Numbered from the stretch's first letter, positions 27,701-36,117 are shown. The stretch is DNA of 39,974 bases from CAYZAK01 sp964476445 (GCA_964476445.1 CAYZAK010000013.1:1-39974), one strand, 5' to 3'. Numbers and translations are program-made. The notes: generated from the sequence alone by a model not told the origin.

Positions 27701-29789
27701 TCAATTCCAGAACCCTTAGCCGAAGATCATCGGTTTCGGGAACGGATGGATTAATATCGCTTAAATATACTTCGTCTTCATCAAGTGAAAACCACCCGTC
27801 CACTTCTTCTCCGGTTGGGGTTTGTCCTTCCGGTTTCTGGATCTGGCCCGAAGGGGTGGCGGCCACCTGCCAGGAATCTCTGGCAGTAGAAACGGAATAA
27901 GTTTGGCGGGCCCCTTCCATATTATCTATTACGGCTTTGCCCAAAGTATTGGGGTTGTATTTACTGGAGGCTATTTCGCCGTCTATGGAAGTGGGAAAAG
28001 GAAAATAATTTTTTTTGGGAATATCTACTTTAAAGTCGGTATCCAGGACCAAAGTACTGCTTGGGGTGGACTGAATATCGGGCAATTCCCGGGGAGCCGA
28101 ACCCCATTGATACAGTAAAGTCCCCCCCAGATAGATATTTCGGGAAAAGTTGTACTGCCCCCTCAAACCTACCAGTGTTTCCTGATGCTGCCCCATGAAC
28201 GGCATATACTCATAAGTAACTTCTATTTCAGTTGTCTCATCAATTGTTTCGGGATCCAGAAAAGCCAGAAAGCCAGAAGGGTAATCAATAGTATAATCAA
28301 CATTGCGTTCTAGAACAACTCCATCTCGAACTACTCTTTCACTACCTCTTAGAATGTTGGGTCTTAAAGAATAATTGCGCACTCTTCTTTTATATTCTAC
28401 ATATATAATATAATGACTTCTAGGATCGGAATTATCATATATTTCTTCATGACCGGCTCCGGTATCTTCATTGTAAAACGGTCTCCGCCGAGAAAATTTA
28501 AGCAATCCACGATCGTAGTCTACTTCGTAGGTCCCATGGGGTAACGAAACTTCATTACGGTTCTGATCTAAAAATCTAAGTACAAACTCGTCCCTGCTTA
28601 TATTCCGGGCTCCCAAATCATACCGATTTTTAAGTTCGTAATCCAAAGTTTCCTGTTCATTTTTAATCATCACCGGTCCGGTTGATTTATCGCCGCCGTC
28701 ATAATCGAAACTCACCGCAACCACATAATTGTCTCGAATACTTTCTTGAAAAGTTAATACACCGTTATCTAAGTTAACCGTAAAATCCCTTCCGGCCACT
28801 AAATCATAAAAATATCCGGAGTAAGTTTCGGTGGAAGTAACACAGGATACCGTCATTGTGGATTTATTTTTTTCTCTTATTGTGGAATCGTCTTTATCAT
28901 CCACATATACTCTCAGACTTCCCTGGTCTATGGGTAAGTAATCTTCCGAAGTGGACAGTTCAAGAGTATAATATTTTCTTCTACGGTAGTTTATATCTTT
29001 TATATCCTTTCTTTCAAAAGTTGTCTGCCCGGTAAATTTCTTTACCTCGGTACGTCCTTTGGTCTGGGAACCTATAGCCATAAAGTCAAAATTCTCATAA
29101 CTCCCTTCCACATTTATGCCAAAAACATTTTTAGAGTACCCCACAAAGTGTGTAGAAGGTAAACTTAAGCTAATATCTCCAAAAGCTGCTTTCTGTATGA
29201 TCTCATCCGGATCCCCCCGGTACATAACCGAAATCTGTCTGGCGTCTTCATCATAAGCCGGTTTTGTGTCATCATAATCCACATCTACAGTTATCTTGTC
29301 ACCCACCTCCCCCTGAATACGGACTCTTAACTCCTGATCCATCTCAAACCCTTTTGTAGCTCCCGCCGGTACACCGGTGACGGTACGTTCTTCCTCATCG
29401 CCTCTGTAAAATATATGACCGTATTTAGCCGATATTGATTTATGCCCTGTAATATTCATCCGTGTTTCGTAGGGTAATTCGACCTCAGCTTCTGGAAGAT
29501 CATACAGAGTTTCCGTAGGCGTGGACACTTCAATATACACATCCTCAGCGGGTTCGGCAATTTCATATTTATCTTCTTCTTTTTCTCTTTGTATATCCCG
29601 CCAGATGCCGTCTTCATATTCCATAAGCCGGTCTTCTCCCCAATCCTGAGGTGCCGCCTCTGGCGTTGACTCTTCAACTTTAAAATGCTTTTTGTAGTCT
29701 TCATCTAAAATATTTAAACCAAAAGACCGGAGTTTAACAAGGCAAAGCAAAAGAACTAAGACAATAATGATTTTATTGATTTTTTTCAT
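24720..29789 (-). CDS. SprA-like giant outer-membrane protein
   Basis: A 1689-residue protein with a signal peptide (about residues 1-24). Residues about 112-250 resemble the repeated domain of SprA, the large outer-membrane translocon of the type IX secretion system. Examples are ITGHKSISAKYGHIFY, then GDKITVDVDYDD, MYRGDPDEIIQKAAFGDISL and the FGINVEG segment. Near 570-620, KAVIDNMEGAR matches the SprA-like AVIDDFEG segment. Acidic calcium-type loops (DADGTGELKTED, DLDRDGTLD) lie near 745-805. The last 500 residues are beta-strand-rich and end in IRF, a typical outer-membrane C-terminus. SprA proper is near 2,400 residues, so this is a shorter relative. No other T9SS gene is in the window, and secretion is inferred. 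comF follows with a one-base overlap. Confidence 0.82.
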   Translation of the reverse strand: MKKINKIIIVLVLLLCLVKLRSFGLNILDEDYKKHFKVEESTPEAAPQDWGEDRLMEYEDGIWRDIQREKEEDKYEIAEPAEDVYIEVSTPTETLYDLPEAEVELPYETRMNITGHKSISAKYGHIFYRGDEEERTVTGVPAGATKGFEMDQELRVRIQGEVGDKITVDVDYDDTKPAYDEDARQISVMYRGDPDEIIQKAAFGDISLSLPSTHFVGYSKNVFGINVEGSYENFDFMAIGSQTKGRTEVKKFTGQTTFERKDIKDINYRRRKYYTLELSTSEDYLPIDQGSLRVYVDDKDDSTIREKNKSTMTVSCVTSTETYSGYFYDLVAGRDFTVNLDNGVLTFQESIRDNYVVAVSFDYDGGDKSTGPVMIKNEQETLDYELKNRYDLGARNISRDEFVLRFLDQNRNEVSLPHGTYEVDYDRGLLKFSRRRPFYNEDTGAGHEEIYDNSDPRSHYIIYVEYKRRVRNYSLRPNILRGSERVVRDGVVLERNVDYTIDYPSGFLAFLDPETIDETTEIEVTYEYMPFMGQHQETLVGLRGQYNFSRNIYLGGTLLYQWGSAPRELPDIQSTPSSTLVLDTDFKVDIPKKNYFPFPTSIDGEIASSKYNPNTLGKAVIDNMEGARQTYSVSTARDSWQVAATPSGQIQKPEGQTPTGEEVDGWFSLDEDEVYLSDINPSVPETDDLRLRVLELSYNLPSGGSDKETSIVNPISRRGIDLSDKDQLFTWVKKRSGARGELQIDFGLVSEDADGTGELKTEDINRSGTLDEDQDTGWEYVYKDEVILIGKDNGRLDTNDLDRDGTLDINRPEQINTFIIDVDDLDTGWNRIVLPRGGTDSDWRGLKHVRLTVRGQDINGKLEFTGMEMVGSSWKGVNSTATPVNNYDNDEYKTPLEDDIYQDIYREVGGSDRQKEQALSLEYTDLKDGATAWAYYDYPRAVDFSRHDKISMLIYPHDTNVDYFISFGAGDNVFTKVFNVDYEGWQEKTFKVPADFKITGEPQLTNITLIRLGVVNRTGAPINSGKVWFNELYAHGPVGRQGTAMRGSFTTCIPGLMELGGSYKEVDRDFQTITTPPQHQDETTYSANARLIALPFMDLTGRYSESKVTTPEDRITPGDENEYLRTADRGEVLKKYGRVDTGLNIRHLPDISGNYSRSMEDSDFSGKLEISESYRGNISYNLPRTFGVLPDRISGSFRRSDVFVNWKEFKKNENPEGGFENRLEETVEYTGRASFNLLDLVSMQPSYRKNIKYREWDFYSGKYEKETKRWPWTKDQDAKLSASVRLLDWFRPSLNYSSTINENYNYNDQGSLSLLSGTKDVNRNYDFNTGVRFGINKILPWVEPLETMNLNLNLNTERGETYKNIDNDYYTFNKLDHRHELKPSTPGASLETLTNRESVRYTVNWKPLDYLDISRDEFANFFGGLDSRIIYNNQKYRKEETGTVLENFTTLWPDLRLNFGQVNKLPVGEDVIKNIRLRNDYRYKEDLTVSNYRKISKTINVNYSGNCRFLLLNDYDSLLEFSQSREEKIDLELEAPDEETKNLTLSAQVKIPFKNHWDLLVRYSQQKTEKFDHLGEEFLTDRRMYTPEIRLDGIIDMPASINIPFIDREVDMANRLRLDSTFKLEISRSKIDVARTNTNKYLFTTSGRMDVSSNMRFTLGMGSQYLHNTVKKENSYFAFHMSTNFEIRF
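25725..25745 (+). repeat. ATTTAA hexanucleotide tandem repeat in the SprA-like gene
   Basis: Three copies of ATTTAA plus a partial fourth inside the SprA-like gene encode an alternating Asn-Leu strand (NLNLNLN). The pattern keeps the reading frame. Confidence 0.7.
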
Positions 29790-29828
29790 TTTATTGATAA
29801 AATTTATGTTTGAATTGGATCTTTATTA

Positions 29829-29857
29829 ATTATAATCTATAAATTTTTAAATATCAA
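29829..29857 (-). promoter_or_regulatory. Promoter of the sprA-like-comF operon
   Basis: TTGATA (29852-29857), a 17-base spacer and TATAAT (29829-29834) on the minus strand, giving a leader of about 33 bases without a Shine-Dalgarno. A perfect 7-bp inverted repeat (29788-29803) overlaps the start codon. Confidence 0.6.
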
Positions 29858-29869
29858 AAATAAAAAGTC

Positions 29870-29888
29870 CGGTATATTAATATATCCG
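29870..29888. promoter_or_regulatory. Near-palindrome between sprA-like and lptF
   Basis: A core palindrome TATATTAATATA is flanked by CGG on the left and, after one extra T, CCG on the right. It lies between the divergent promoters of the SprA-like gene and lptF, so it could be a shared operator. It could equally be a chance AT-rich palindrome. Confidence 0.3.
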
Positions 29889-29925
29889 AACTCTGACTAC
29901 CCTTTAATTTTTTTTTCTTTACTTG

Positions 29926-29931
29926 TATAAT
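29926..29931 (+). promoter_or_regulatory. -10 box of lptF-lptG
   Basis: A perfect TATAAT ends eight bases before the lptF ATG. No clear -35 box is visible upstream, and there is no Shine-Dalgarno, so the transcript probably begins at or next to the ATG. Confidence 0.45.
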
Positions 29932-29939
29932 AATAAATC

Positions 29940-31034
29940 ATGCAAATATTTACAAAATTATCAATAAAAAATTATATTGTAAACCTGTTTTTAAGTTTAC
30001 TGCTTTTTACCTTTATACTTTTAATGGACAGAGTATTCCAACTGGTTAACCTGATAATTAACAAAGGAATCAATCCCGTTGAAGTACTGTTTTTACTTTT
30101 TTATTCCCTGCCCACAATCCTATCTCTTACTATGCCTATGGGAACTGCATCGGCGGCCATTTTAACTTTCGGGCAGATGGCTTCTTCAGGAGAAATTACC
30201 GCTTTAAGAACTTCTGGCTGCACTCTAAAACCTATTATAGCTCCGGTTATTTTCTTTACCCTTTTAATATCTGTATTAATGTTTCCATTTAACTACCATA
30301 CAGCTCCAAAAGCCCAATTTGCTTTTAGAAGAAATTTTAACAAATTGGCATTTAAAAACCCCACAGTAACTTTTAAAGAGGGTTCTATTCTTGAATTTGA
30401 TTCTTATACTATTTTTAGTCATAAAATTGATAGAGATGCCCAACTATTTCATGAGATTATCATTCATAAAGAACCCGAGGAAGAAAATGAACCGGCCCTG
30501 TCTATAACCGCCAGGACCGGTAAGTGGGCTACAGGTTCTCGAGGTGAAATAACCCTTACTCTGTACAACGGAAACATTAAACATATTGACCCCGACAAAC
30601 CGGAAAGTTTAAGAAGTATGAATTTTTCCCAGCATTCCTTAACTTTTAATGAACCGGATGAACAACAAACAGTTAGCAAAAATCTTATTTCTATGACCGG
30701 TCCAGAGATAAGAGAAGAAATTGAGCGTTTGAAATCCAAAGATTTAAATGTCGACAGCATATCTACCCGGTATTATCTCAGAGGCTCACTGGCCGGGGCA
30801 CCCCTTGCCCTGTTATTAATAGGCATACCCCTGGGGATAAGAGCGGAAAGCAGGGGGAAAACTGTGGGGGTGGGGTTAAGCATTATTACTATTGCGGTTT
30901 ATTATTTTTTAATGGTCGGTGGATTAAAAAGTGCATTTTTAGGATATATACGGCCCTGGTTAGGAGTGTGGTTTCCCAACTTTTTAGCGGGAGGGACCGG
31001 TATATTCCTATTAAGTAAAAGTTACCGGAAATGA
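29940..31034 (+). CDS. lptF: LptF-type LPS-export permease
   Basis: Six-helix permease of the YjgP/YjgQ family, part of the LptB2FG extractor that moves lipopolysaccharide out of the inner membrane. An N-terminal pair of helices has the family's PMGTASAAILTFGQMASSGE segment (near residue 62). A periplasmic beta-jellyroll follows, then three C-terminal helices. Its length of 364 residues is normal. The ATG overlaps no upstream gene and has no Shine-Dalgarno. The gene ends in an ATGA overlap with lptG. LptA, LptB and LptC are not in the window. Confidence 0.9.
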   Translation: MQIFTKLSIKNYIVNLFLSLLLFTFILLMDRVFQLVNLIINKGINPVEVLFLLFYSLPTILSLTMPMGTASAAILTFGQMASSGEITALRTSGCTLKPIIAPVIFFTLLISVLMFPFNYHTAPKAQFAFRRNFNKLAFKNPTVTFKEGSILEFDSYTIFSHKIDRDAQLFHEIIIHKEPEEENEPALSITARTGKWATGSRGEITLTLYNGNIKHIDPDKPESLRSMNFSQHSLTFNEPDEQQTVSKNLISMTGPEIREEIERLKSKDLNVDSISTRYYLRGSLAGAPLALLLIGIPLGIRAESRGKTVGVGLSIITIAVYYFLMVGGLKSAFLGYIRPWLGVWFPNFLAGGTGIFLLSKSYRK

Positions 31035-32119
31035 AAACCATAAAAAAACACGTCCTGTTTACTTACTTAAGACCTTTTTTATGGAGCATAATCGCTTTTC
31101 TTATAATAATGATTGTGGTTCATTTTTTTGATTTTATGCACACTTTTTTAAGACATAGACCCACATTGTATTTACTGCTTAGATATTTTTCAAACCGGAT
31201 TCCGGAATGGCTTGTTCTTATAACTCCGGTCGGGACTCTGGTAGCTACTCTTTTTGCCCTGGGAACTCTTAAAAAAAACAACGAACTTGTAGCTATTCAA
31301 AGTTCAGGAATCAGACTGCTTTACGTATTAAAACCTATTGTTATTTTTTCTTTATTTGTAAGCATTACTTCAGGAATAATAGCAGAAGGAATAGTCCCTG
31401 AATCAACTTCCAGGGCCGATAAATTATTCTCTGTTATTAAAGATGAACAACCTGAAGAAATCTCAAAATCCAGAGAAAACTTTACCTACCTTTCTGAAAA
31501 TTCTAACCTATTTTTTATCAAAGAATTTGATGGAAAAAATTCAATTACCGGACTAAATATTACAACTTTTTATCAGGATACAACCATAGAAAAAGAAAGA
31601 TATACCGCTGAAAAAGCAATTTATAAAAATGGAACCTGGAAATTAATTAACTGGACCCAAAGAATTTTTGATAAAAAAAATAGCGAAGTCCAGCTTTTTG
31701 AAAAAAACAGAGAAAAACATATTAATCTTGAGATCTCTCCGGATATATTAAGCACCCCCCGAAGAGAACCCGAAGATATGGGACTGGTTAATTTATATAA
31801 CTACATCCAACGCTTCCAGGCCGGGGGGCATTCTACTACCGGCGAACTGGTTTTATTACACCATAAGATTGCTTTTCCGTTTGCCAACACAATAATTTTA
31901 ATTTTGGGAATCCCCCTGGCTCTGGTTGGAGAAACCCACAGCCGGACATCAGGATTTTTTATTTCTTTAATTATAAGTTTTATCTACTGGGGGTCTATAT
32001 CCGTGGGACGTTCGCTGGGTACCGGCGGCGTGTTGCCTCCGGCTATTGCAGCCTGGAGCGCCCATTTGCTTTTTTTTACTATAAGTCTAATATTAATGCG
32101 CAAAGTAAAGCTTTTTTAA
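31031..32119 (+). CDS. lptG: LptG-type LPS-export permease
   Basis: Partner permease to LptF with the same layout: two N-terminal helices with ITPVGTLVATLFALGTLKKN near residue 62, a periplasmic domain, and three C-terminal helices. The four-base overlap with lptF implies coupled translation and equal amounts, as needed for the heterodimer. Which of the two is F and which is G is assigned by order and general resemblance only. It converges on ahcY with about 98 bases between the stops and no strong terminator. Confidence 0.88.
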   Translation: MKTIKKHVLFTYLRPFLWSIIAFLIIMIVVHFFDFMHTFLRHRPTLYLLLRYFSNRIPEWLVLITPVGTLVATLFALGTLKKNNELVAIQSSGIRLLYVLKPIVIFSLFVSITSGIIAEGIVPESTSRADKLFSVIKDEQPEEISKSRENFTYLSENSNLFFIKEFDGKNSITGLNITTFYQDTTIEKERYTAEKAIYKNGTWKLINWTQRIFDKKNSEVQLFEKNREKHINLEISPDILSTPRREPEDMGLVNLYNYIQRFQAGGHSTTGELVLLHHKIAFPFANTIILILGIPLALVGETHSRTSGFFISLIISFIYWGSISVGRSLGTGGVLPPAIAAWSAHLLFFTISLILMRKVKLF

Positions 32120-32217
32120 GGCATGCCAATTTTAAAATTTTAAAGTATTCAATATCTAGAATATAAAAATCCGGAATTAACTTACAGTTTTCTACTTTTA
32201 ATTATTATGAATTTATC

Positions 32218-33474
32218 CTAAGTACCTAAATCCCAGGAGTTCAAGTACTCTTTTTGCTCCGGGGTTAATTTATCGATTTCAACATCCATACTCTTGAGTT
32301 TTAACCTAGCTACTTTATTCTCAATGTTTTCAGACACGTTGTAAACTTTATTTTCAAGTTTTCCTTTATTATATGCCACATACTTGCAGGCCAGAGCCTG
32401 GGTGGAAAAGCTCATATCCATAACCGACGCCGGATGGCCTTCCGCGGCGGCCAGATTAACCAGCCTTCCCTGGGCGATAAGATTAATTTTACGACCGTCC
32501 TGTAATACATACTCGTCCACCGAGGGCCGTATTTCGCTATTCACTTCCACAGCCATATTTTTTAACGCCTCTATATTTATTTCCACATCAAAATGGCCCG
32601 AATTACATACTATAGCTCCGTCTTTTAATTTTCTAAAATGCCTTTCATCTATTACTTTTATATCCCCGGTAAGAGTACAAAAAAGATCCCCCACCCGGGC
32701 AGCTTCATCCATAGGCATTACTCTGAAACCGTCCATCACCGCTTCAATAGCCTTTACCGGATCTACCTCGGTAACAATGACATTGGCCCCCATGCCCCTG
32801 GCCCTCATGGCAAAACCCCGGCCGCACCATCCGTACCCGGCGGTTACCACATTTTTTCCGGCCAGCAGGATATCTGTAGCCCTTATAATACCGTCTAAAG
32901 TTGATTGACCGGTCCCATAACGGTTGTCAAAAAGATTTTTTGTCCGGGCGTCATTAACAGCTATTACGGGTATTTTTAAGGCACCGTCCCTCTCCATGGC
33001 TTTGAGCCGGATTACCCCCGTCGTTGTTTCTTCCATACTTCCGTATAGGTTATCGCATTTTTCGGGGTAATCAGAATGAAGTGTTTTAACTAAATCAGCG
33101 CCGTCATCCATAGTTATTAAAGGGTTGTGGTTAACAGCAGCCTGTATATGTTTATAAAAGGTATCCGTATCTTCTCCTTTTAGAGCAAAAACTTCTATCC
33201 CGAAATCTTTTACTAAAGAAGCGGCTACATCATCCTGGGTGCTCAACGGATTAGAAGCGCAAAGCAACACATTTGCACCGCCCGCTTTTAAAGTCCTCAT
33301 CAAGTTTGCCGTCTCCGCGGTAACGTGAAGACAACAGGATATGTTTATATCTTTTAACGGTGCCTCATTTTTAAACTTCTTCCTCATCCGGGCCAGGACA
33401 GGCATATCGTTATTGGCCCACTTAATTCTTTTTCTTCCCCCGTCTTTTAAATTTTTATCTTTAATATCACTCAT
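32218..33474 (-). CDS. ahcY: S-adenosylhomocysteine hydrolase
   Basis: Splits S-adenosylhomocysteine to adenosine and homocysteine with tightly bound NAD. Seen are the substrate region SMEETTTGVIRLKAME, the catalytic-lysine loop of the family nearby, and the Rossmann motif GYGWCGRGFAMRARGMGA (near residue 215). The 418 residues and the C-terminus (LTPEQKEYLNSWDLGT) are the short form found in archaea and some bacteria, lacking the KPDHYRY-type tail of animal and many bacterial enzymes. A Shine-Dalgarno AGAGG precedes the ATG. Confidence 0.95.
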   Translation of the reverse strand: MSDIKDKNLKDGGRKRIKWANNDMPVLARMRKKFKNEAPLKDINISCCLHVTAETANLMRTLKAGGANVLLCASNPLSTQDDVAASLVKDFGIEVFALKGEDTDTFYKHIQAAVNHNPLITMDDGADLVKTLHSDYPEKCDNLYGSMEETTTGVIRLKAMERDGALKIPVIAVNDARTKNLFDNRYGTGQSTLDGIIRATDILLAGKNVVTAGYGWCGRGFAMRARGMGANVIVTEVDPVKAIEAVMDGFRVMPMDEAARVGDLFCTLTGDIKVIDERHFRKLKDGAIVCNSGHFDVEINIEALKNMAVEVNSEIRPSVDEYVLQDGRKINLIAQGRLVNLAAAEGHPASVMDMSFSTQALACKYVAYNKGKLENKVYNVSENIENKVARLKLKSMDVEIDKLTPEQKEYLNSWDLGT

Positions 33475-33714
33475 TTTAAAGAACCTCTCTTTTGTGTTAA
33501 ATTATTTCTTTTCTATCTTTATCTATTACGATTATATATAAAACAAATTTAAAGTAAAATTCGCTATATTACGGTTATCAAATAAAAAATCCCAACCTTT
33601 CCGGTTTTTATTCAGGCTGTCTTTATAATCCTTATATCTACCGGGACCGGGATTTTTTTTACTGATTTTATTTAAAATATTACCACTTCTTTCTGCGAAT
33701 GGACCCGAGTTTTC
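33475..33714. other. ahcY leader and inverted-repeat region
   Basis: No gene is supported here. A possible ahcY promoter is TTTTAC (33554-33559), 17 bases, TATAAT (33531-33536) on the minus strand. A composite inverted repeat (AAAAAATCCC at 33584-33593 with GGGATTTTTT at 33649-33658) lies upstream of it and has T-runs on both strands. It may end transcription from the glnN/SulP side, or from the other strand. A stop-free 60-codon minus-strand frame crosses the same region but has no start, so I do not call it. Confidence 0.5.
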
Positions 33715-34007
33715 TCATGCTTCCACCGCTAAATTCCTGTAAAAAAATAAAATGAGACATAAAATAATTGCGGCAATTAAATTGGACAGAGGCATCTGTG
33801 GGCCCACCAATTATTCACCGCGGTCCTGGAAAAACTGACCGAAACGGACATTCCAATAAATATATTGTTTAGTACATTAAATAAAAGCTCCCTGTTGGAT
33901 TTAGATAGTATTTGTGTTGGAAAATTATACACAGTATATAGGAAAAGCTTGGCCAGAATAGCGTAGGCCATAGCCTGGGGAATATAAATTATTCCCGGTG
34001 GAATATC
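33715..34007 (-). pseudogene. Decayed SulP-family anion permease remnant
   Basis: Two frames hold pieces of a SulP sulfate/anion transporter. The first (34007 to 33777) begins inside a helix with IPQAMAYAILA, the family's sugar-independent N-terminal signature, then jumps to NRELLFNVLNNIF and SVSFSRTAVNN, which match the central SulP segment ending in GSFSRTAVN. The second frame (33807 to 33715) continues with PQMPLSNLIAAIILCLILFF, the next helix. Roughly 200 residues between the two first pieces and all of the C-terminal part with the STAS domain are missing. It sits just downstream of glnN. The ATG at 33971 is only internal. Confidence 0.7.
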
Positions 34008-34020
34008 CTATACGGTTGAA

Positions 34021-36117
34021 TTAAGATAAAAACATCATCTCGGCATAAGAAGGGAGGGGCCATAACGCGGCGGAGACAGAAGTCTCCAGTTCATCAACAA
34101 TTTCCCTTAAACTCTTCATTTTATCTGTTATTACGGAAATTTTTTCCTCTTTAAGCGCTGTATCAAGTTTATTTATGGCATCCTGCAAATTCTCTACTTT
34201 TTTATTTATACCGGTCAAAAACTCTCTACTATTTGAGATTTCTAAATTATTCTTCTCTGCCCTATTTAAATCAACTGATAAATCTTTTCTGTAGTTAATT
34301 CCCGCCGGTAAGACAAGAGTTCTTGCCATATCCAGAGCAACTTCGGCCTCGATTCGGATTATTCCTTCATACTGATCTTTATAAATTTCATATCTTGAAA
34401 AAAGTTCTTCTTTAGAAAGTATATTATGGCGTTCAAAAAGATTAACTGTTTTTTCTTTTTTATATTCTTTTAGGGCCTCTGCAGTTGTCTTTAGGCGGGG
34501 TAATCTCCGTTTTTTGGCTTCCTCTCTCCACTGACCGGTATAACTGTTTCCGTTAAAAAGTATTTTGTTATGTTTTTTAACTACTTCCTGTAATACTTTC
34601 TGAAGAGAATGATTTAAACTTTCCCCTTTTTCCAACCGGTCTTCAACACGGGTGCATATTTTATCCAGAGAGTCGGCGACAATAGTATTTAATACCAGAG
34701 CGGAACTTGCACAGCTCTGACTTGCCCCCACCGCCCGGAATTCAAACTTATTTCCGGTAAACGCAAAAGGAGATGTCCGGTTCCGGTCGGTAACATCCTT
34801 TATGAATTTAGGAAGCGTAGTTATGCCCAGCTCCATAATTTCTTCCGCTTTTGAGCTTTTCGCTCCGCCTTTTTCTATCTGTCTAATTATATCGGTTAAC
34901 TGTTCACCCAAAAATATCGAAAGTATAGCCGGGGGAGCTTCGTTGGCGCCCAGACGGTGATCGTTTCCCGCAGAGGCTACCGAAGCTCTCAGTAAACCGG
35001 CATGGGTATCTACGGCCTTCATCAAGGTGCAGATAATTGTAAGAAATTTTGCGTTTTCATGAGGATTATCGCCCGGATTTAACCAGTTACGTCCATCGGG
35101 GCCCTGTATGGACCAGTTTATGTGTTTGCCTGAGCCGTTAACTCCGGCAAAGGGTTTTTCGTGAAGAAGACATATGAAATTGTGTCTTTCGGCGACCTCC
35201 TTCATTATCTGCATGGTTAGCATATTATGATCTACCGATAAGTTAAGTTCTTCATAGACCGGGGCAAGTTCAAACTGGGCCGGACATACCTCGTTATGCC
35301 TTGTTTTTGCCGGAATACCCAGTTTCCAAAGTTCTCTATCCACCTCTTCCATATAATTCATCACCCGTTCTTTCACGGCTCCGAAATAATGATCATCCAT
35401 CTGCTGGTGTTTTGCCGGAGTTTTACCGAAAAGCGTTCTACCGGTCTGTAAAAGATCAATTCTTTTTTCATAGAAATATCTGTCAACCAGAAAATATTCC
35501 TGTTCAGGGCCCAGAGTAACTTTAGCTTTACTGTTATCTGGATTGACCCCAAAAATTTTACCCATACGCTCAATCTGTCGGATAAGAGCATCTATTGATC
35601 TTAAAAGAGGAACTTTTTTATCCAAAGCCTCGCCGGTGTAGGAATAAAAAGCAGTGGGAATACATAAAGTAGAACTTTTCCCTCCTTTCTTTATGAAAGC
35701 CGGACTCCGGGGATCCCAAGCCGTATACCCCCGGGCTTCAAAAGTAGTTCTTAAGCCACCGGAAGGCAGACTTGAAGCATCCGGTTCCCCGCGAACAAGT
35801 TCCTGACCGGAAAATTTTAACAGTATTCCACCCTCCCGATCCGGAAATATAAATGAATCATGTTTTTCGGCAGTAGCGCCGGTCAGGGGCTGAAACCAAT
35901 GGGTAAAATGAGTGGCTCCTTTCTCCAGGGCCCAGGCTTTCATGGCATCCGCTACTTCATCGGATATACCTGAAACTATGGAAGTATTGTTTTCTATAGT
36001 TTCCATTAAAGAATTAAACGCCCGGTCTGATAAAAAATTCTGCATATTTTTACGGCTAAATACATATTTGCCGTAACTATCAGTTATTGATTCAAAATAT
36101 TTTTTGGAGTCGTTCAT
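34021..36117 (-). CDS. glnN: Type III glutamine synthetase
   Basis: Makes glutamine from glutamate, ammonia and ATP. The 698 residues and motifs GPEQEYFLVDRYF, NGSGKHINWS and RLGANEAPPAILSIF are those of GSIII (GlnN), not of the 470-residue GSI. The start MNDSKKYFESITDSYGKYVF also fits. An AGAGGAA site lies 13 bases ahead of the ATG. An extended -10 (TGGTATACT) is upstream, with a perfect 12-bp palindrome in the -35 position. The decayed SulP gene lies directly downstream. Confidence 0.96.
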   Translation of the reverse strand: MNDSKKYFESITDSYGKYVFSRKNMQNFLSDRAFNSLMETIENNTSIVSGISDEVADAMKAWALEKGATHFTHWFQPLTGATAEKHDSFIFPDREGGILLKFSGQELVRGEPDASSLPSGGLRTTFEARGYTAWDPRSPAFIKKGGKSSTLCIPTAFYSYTGEALDKKVPLLRSIDALIRQIERMGKIFGVNPDNSKAKVTLGPEQEYFLVDRYFYEKRIDLLQTGRTLFGKTPAKHQQMDDHYFGAVKERVMNYMEEVDRELWKLGIPAKTRHNEVCPAQFELAPVYEELNLSVDHNMLTMQIMKEVAERHNFICLLHEKPFAGVNGSGKHINWSIQGPDGRNWLNPGDNPHENAKFLTIICTLMKAVDTHAGLLRASVASAGNDHRLGANEAPPAILSIFLGEQLTDIIRQIEKGGAKSSKAEEIMELGITTLPKFIKDVTDRNRTSPFAFTGNKFEFRAVGASQSCASSALVLNTIVADSLDKICTRVEDRLEKGESLNHSLQKVLQEVVKKHNKILFNGNSYTGQWREEAKKRRLPRLKTTAEALKEYKKEKTVNLFERHNILSKEELFSRYEIYKDQYEGIIRIEAEVALDMARTLVLPAGINYRKDLSVDLNRAEKNNLEISNSREFLTGINKKVENLQDAINKLDTALKEEKISVITDKMKSLREIVDELETSVSAALWPLPSYAEMMFLS

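Noticed and set aside
32120..32217. A terminator between lptG and ahcY
   Set aside because: Only AT-only palindromes are present. No GC-rich stem is followed by a T-run.
33475..33660. An S-adenosylhomocysteine riboswitch ahead of ahcY
   Set aside because: The leader does not show the conserved SAH-aptamer core, and the inverted repeat seen has T-runs on both strands, more like a terminator.
33489..33714. A 60-codon stop-free minus-strand frame running toward ahcY
   Set aside because: It has no start codon or ribosome site and crosses the inverted repeat. No family is recognisable.
33690..33760. A small structured RNA (SRP-like GGAAG stretch) on the minus strand
   Set aside because: The conserved SRP RNA core is absent, and the region is explained as the end of the SulP remnant.
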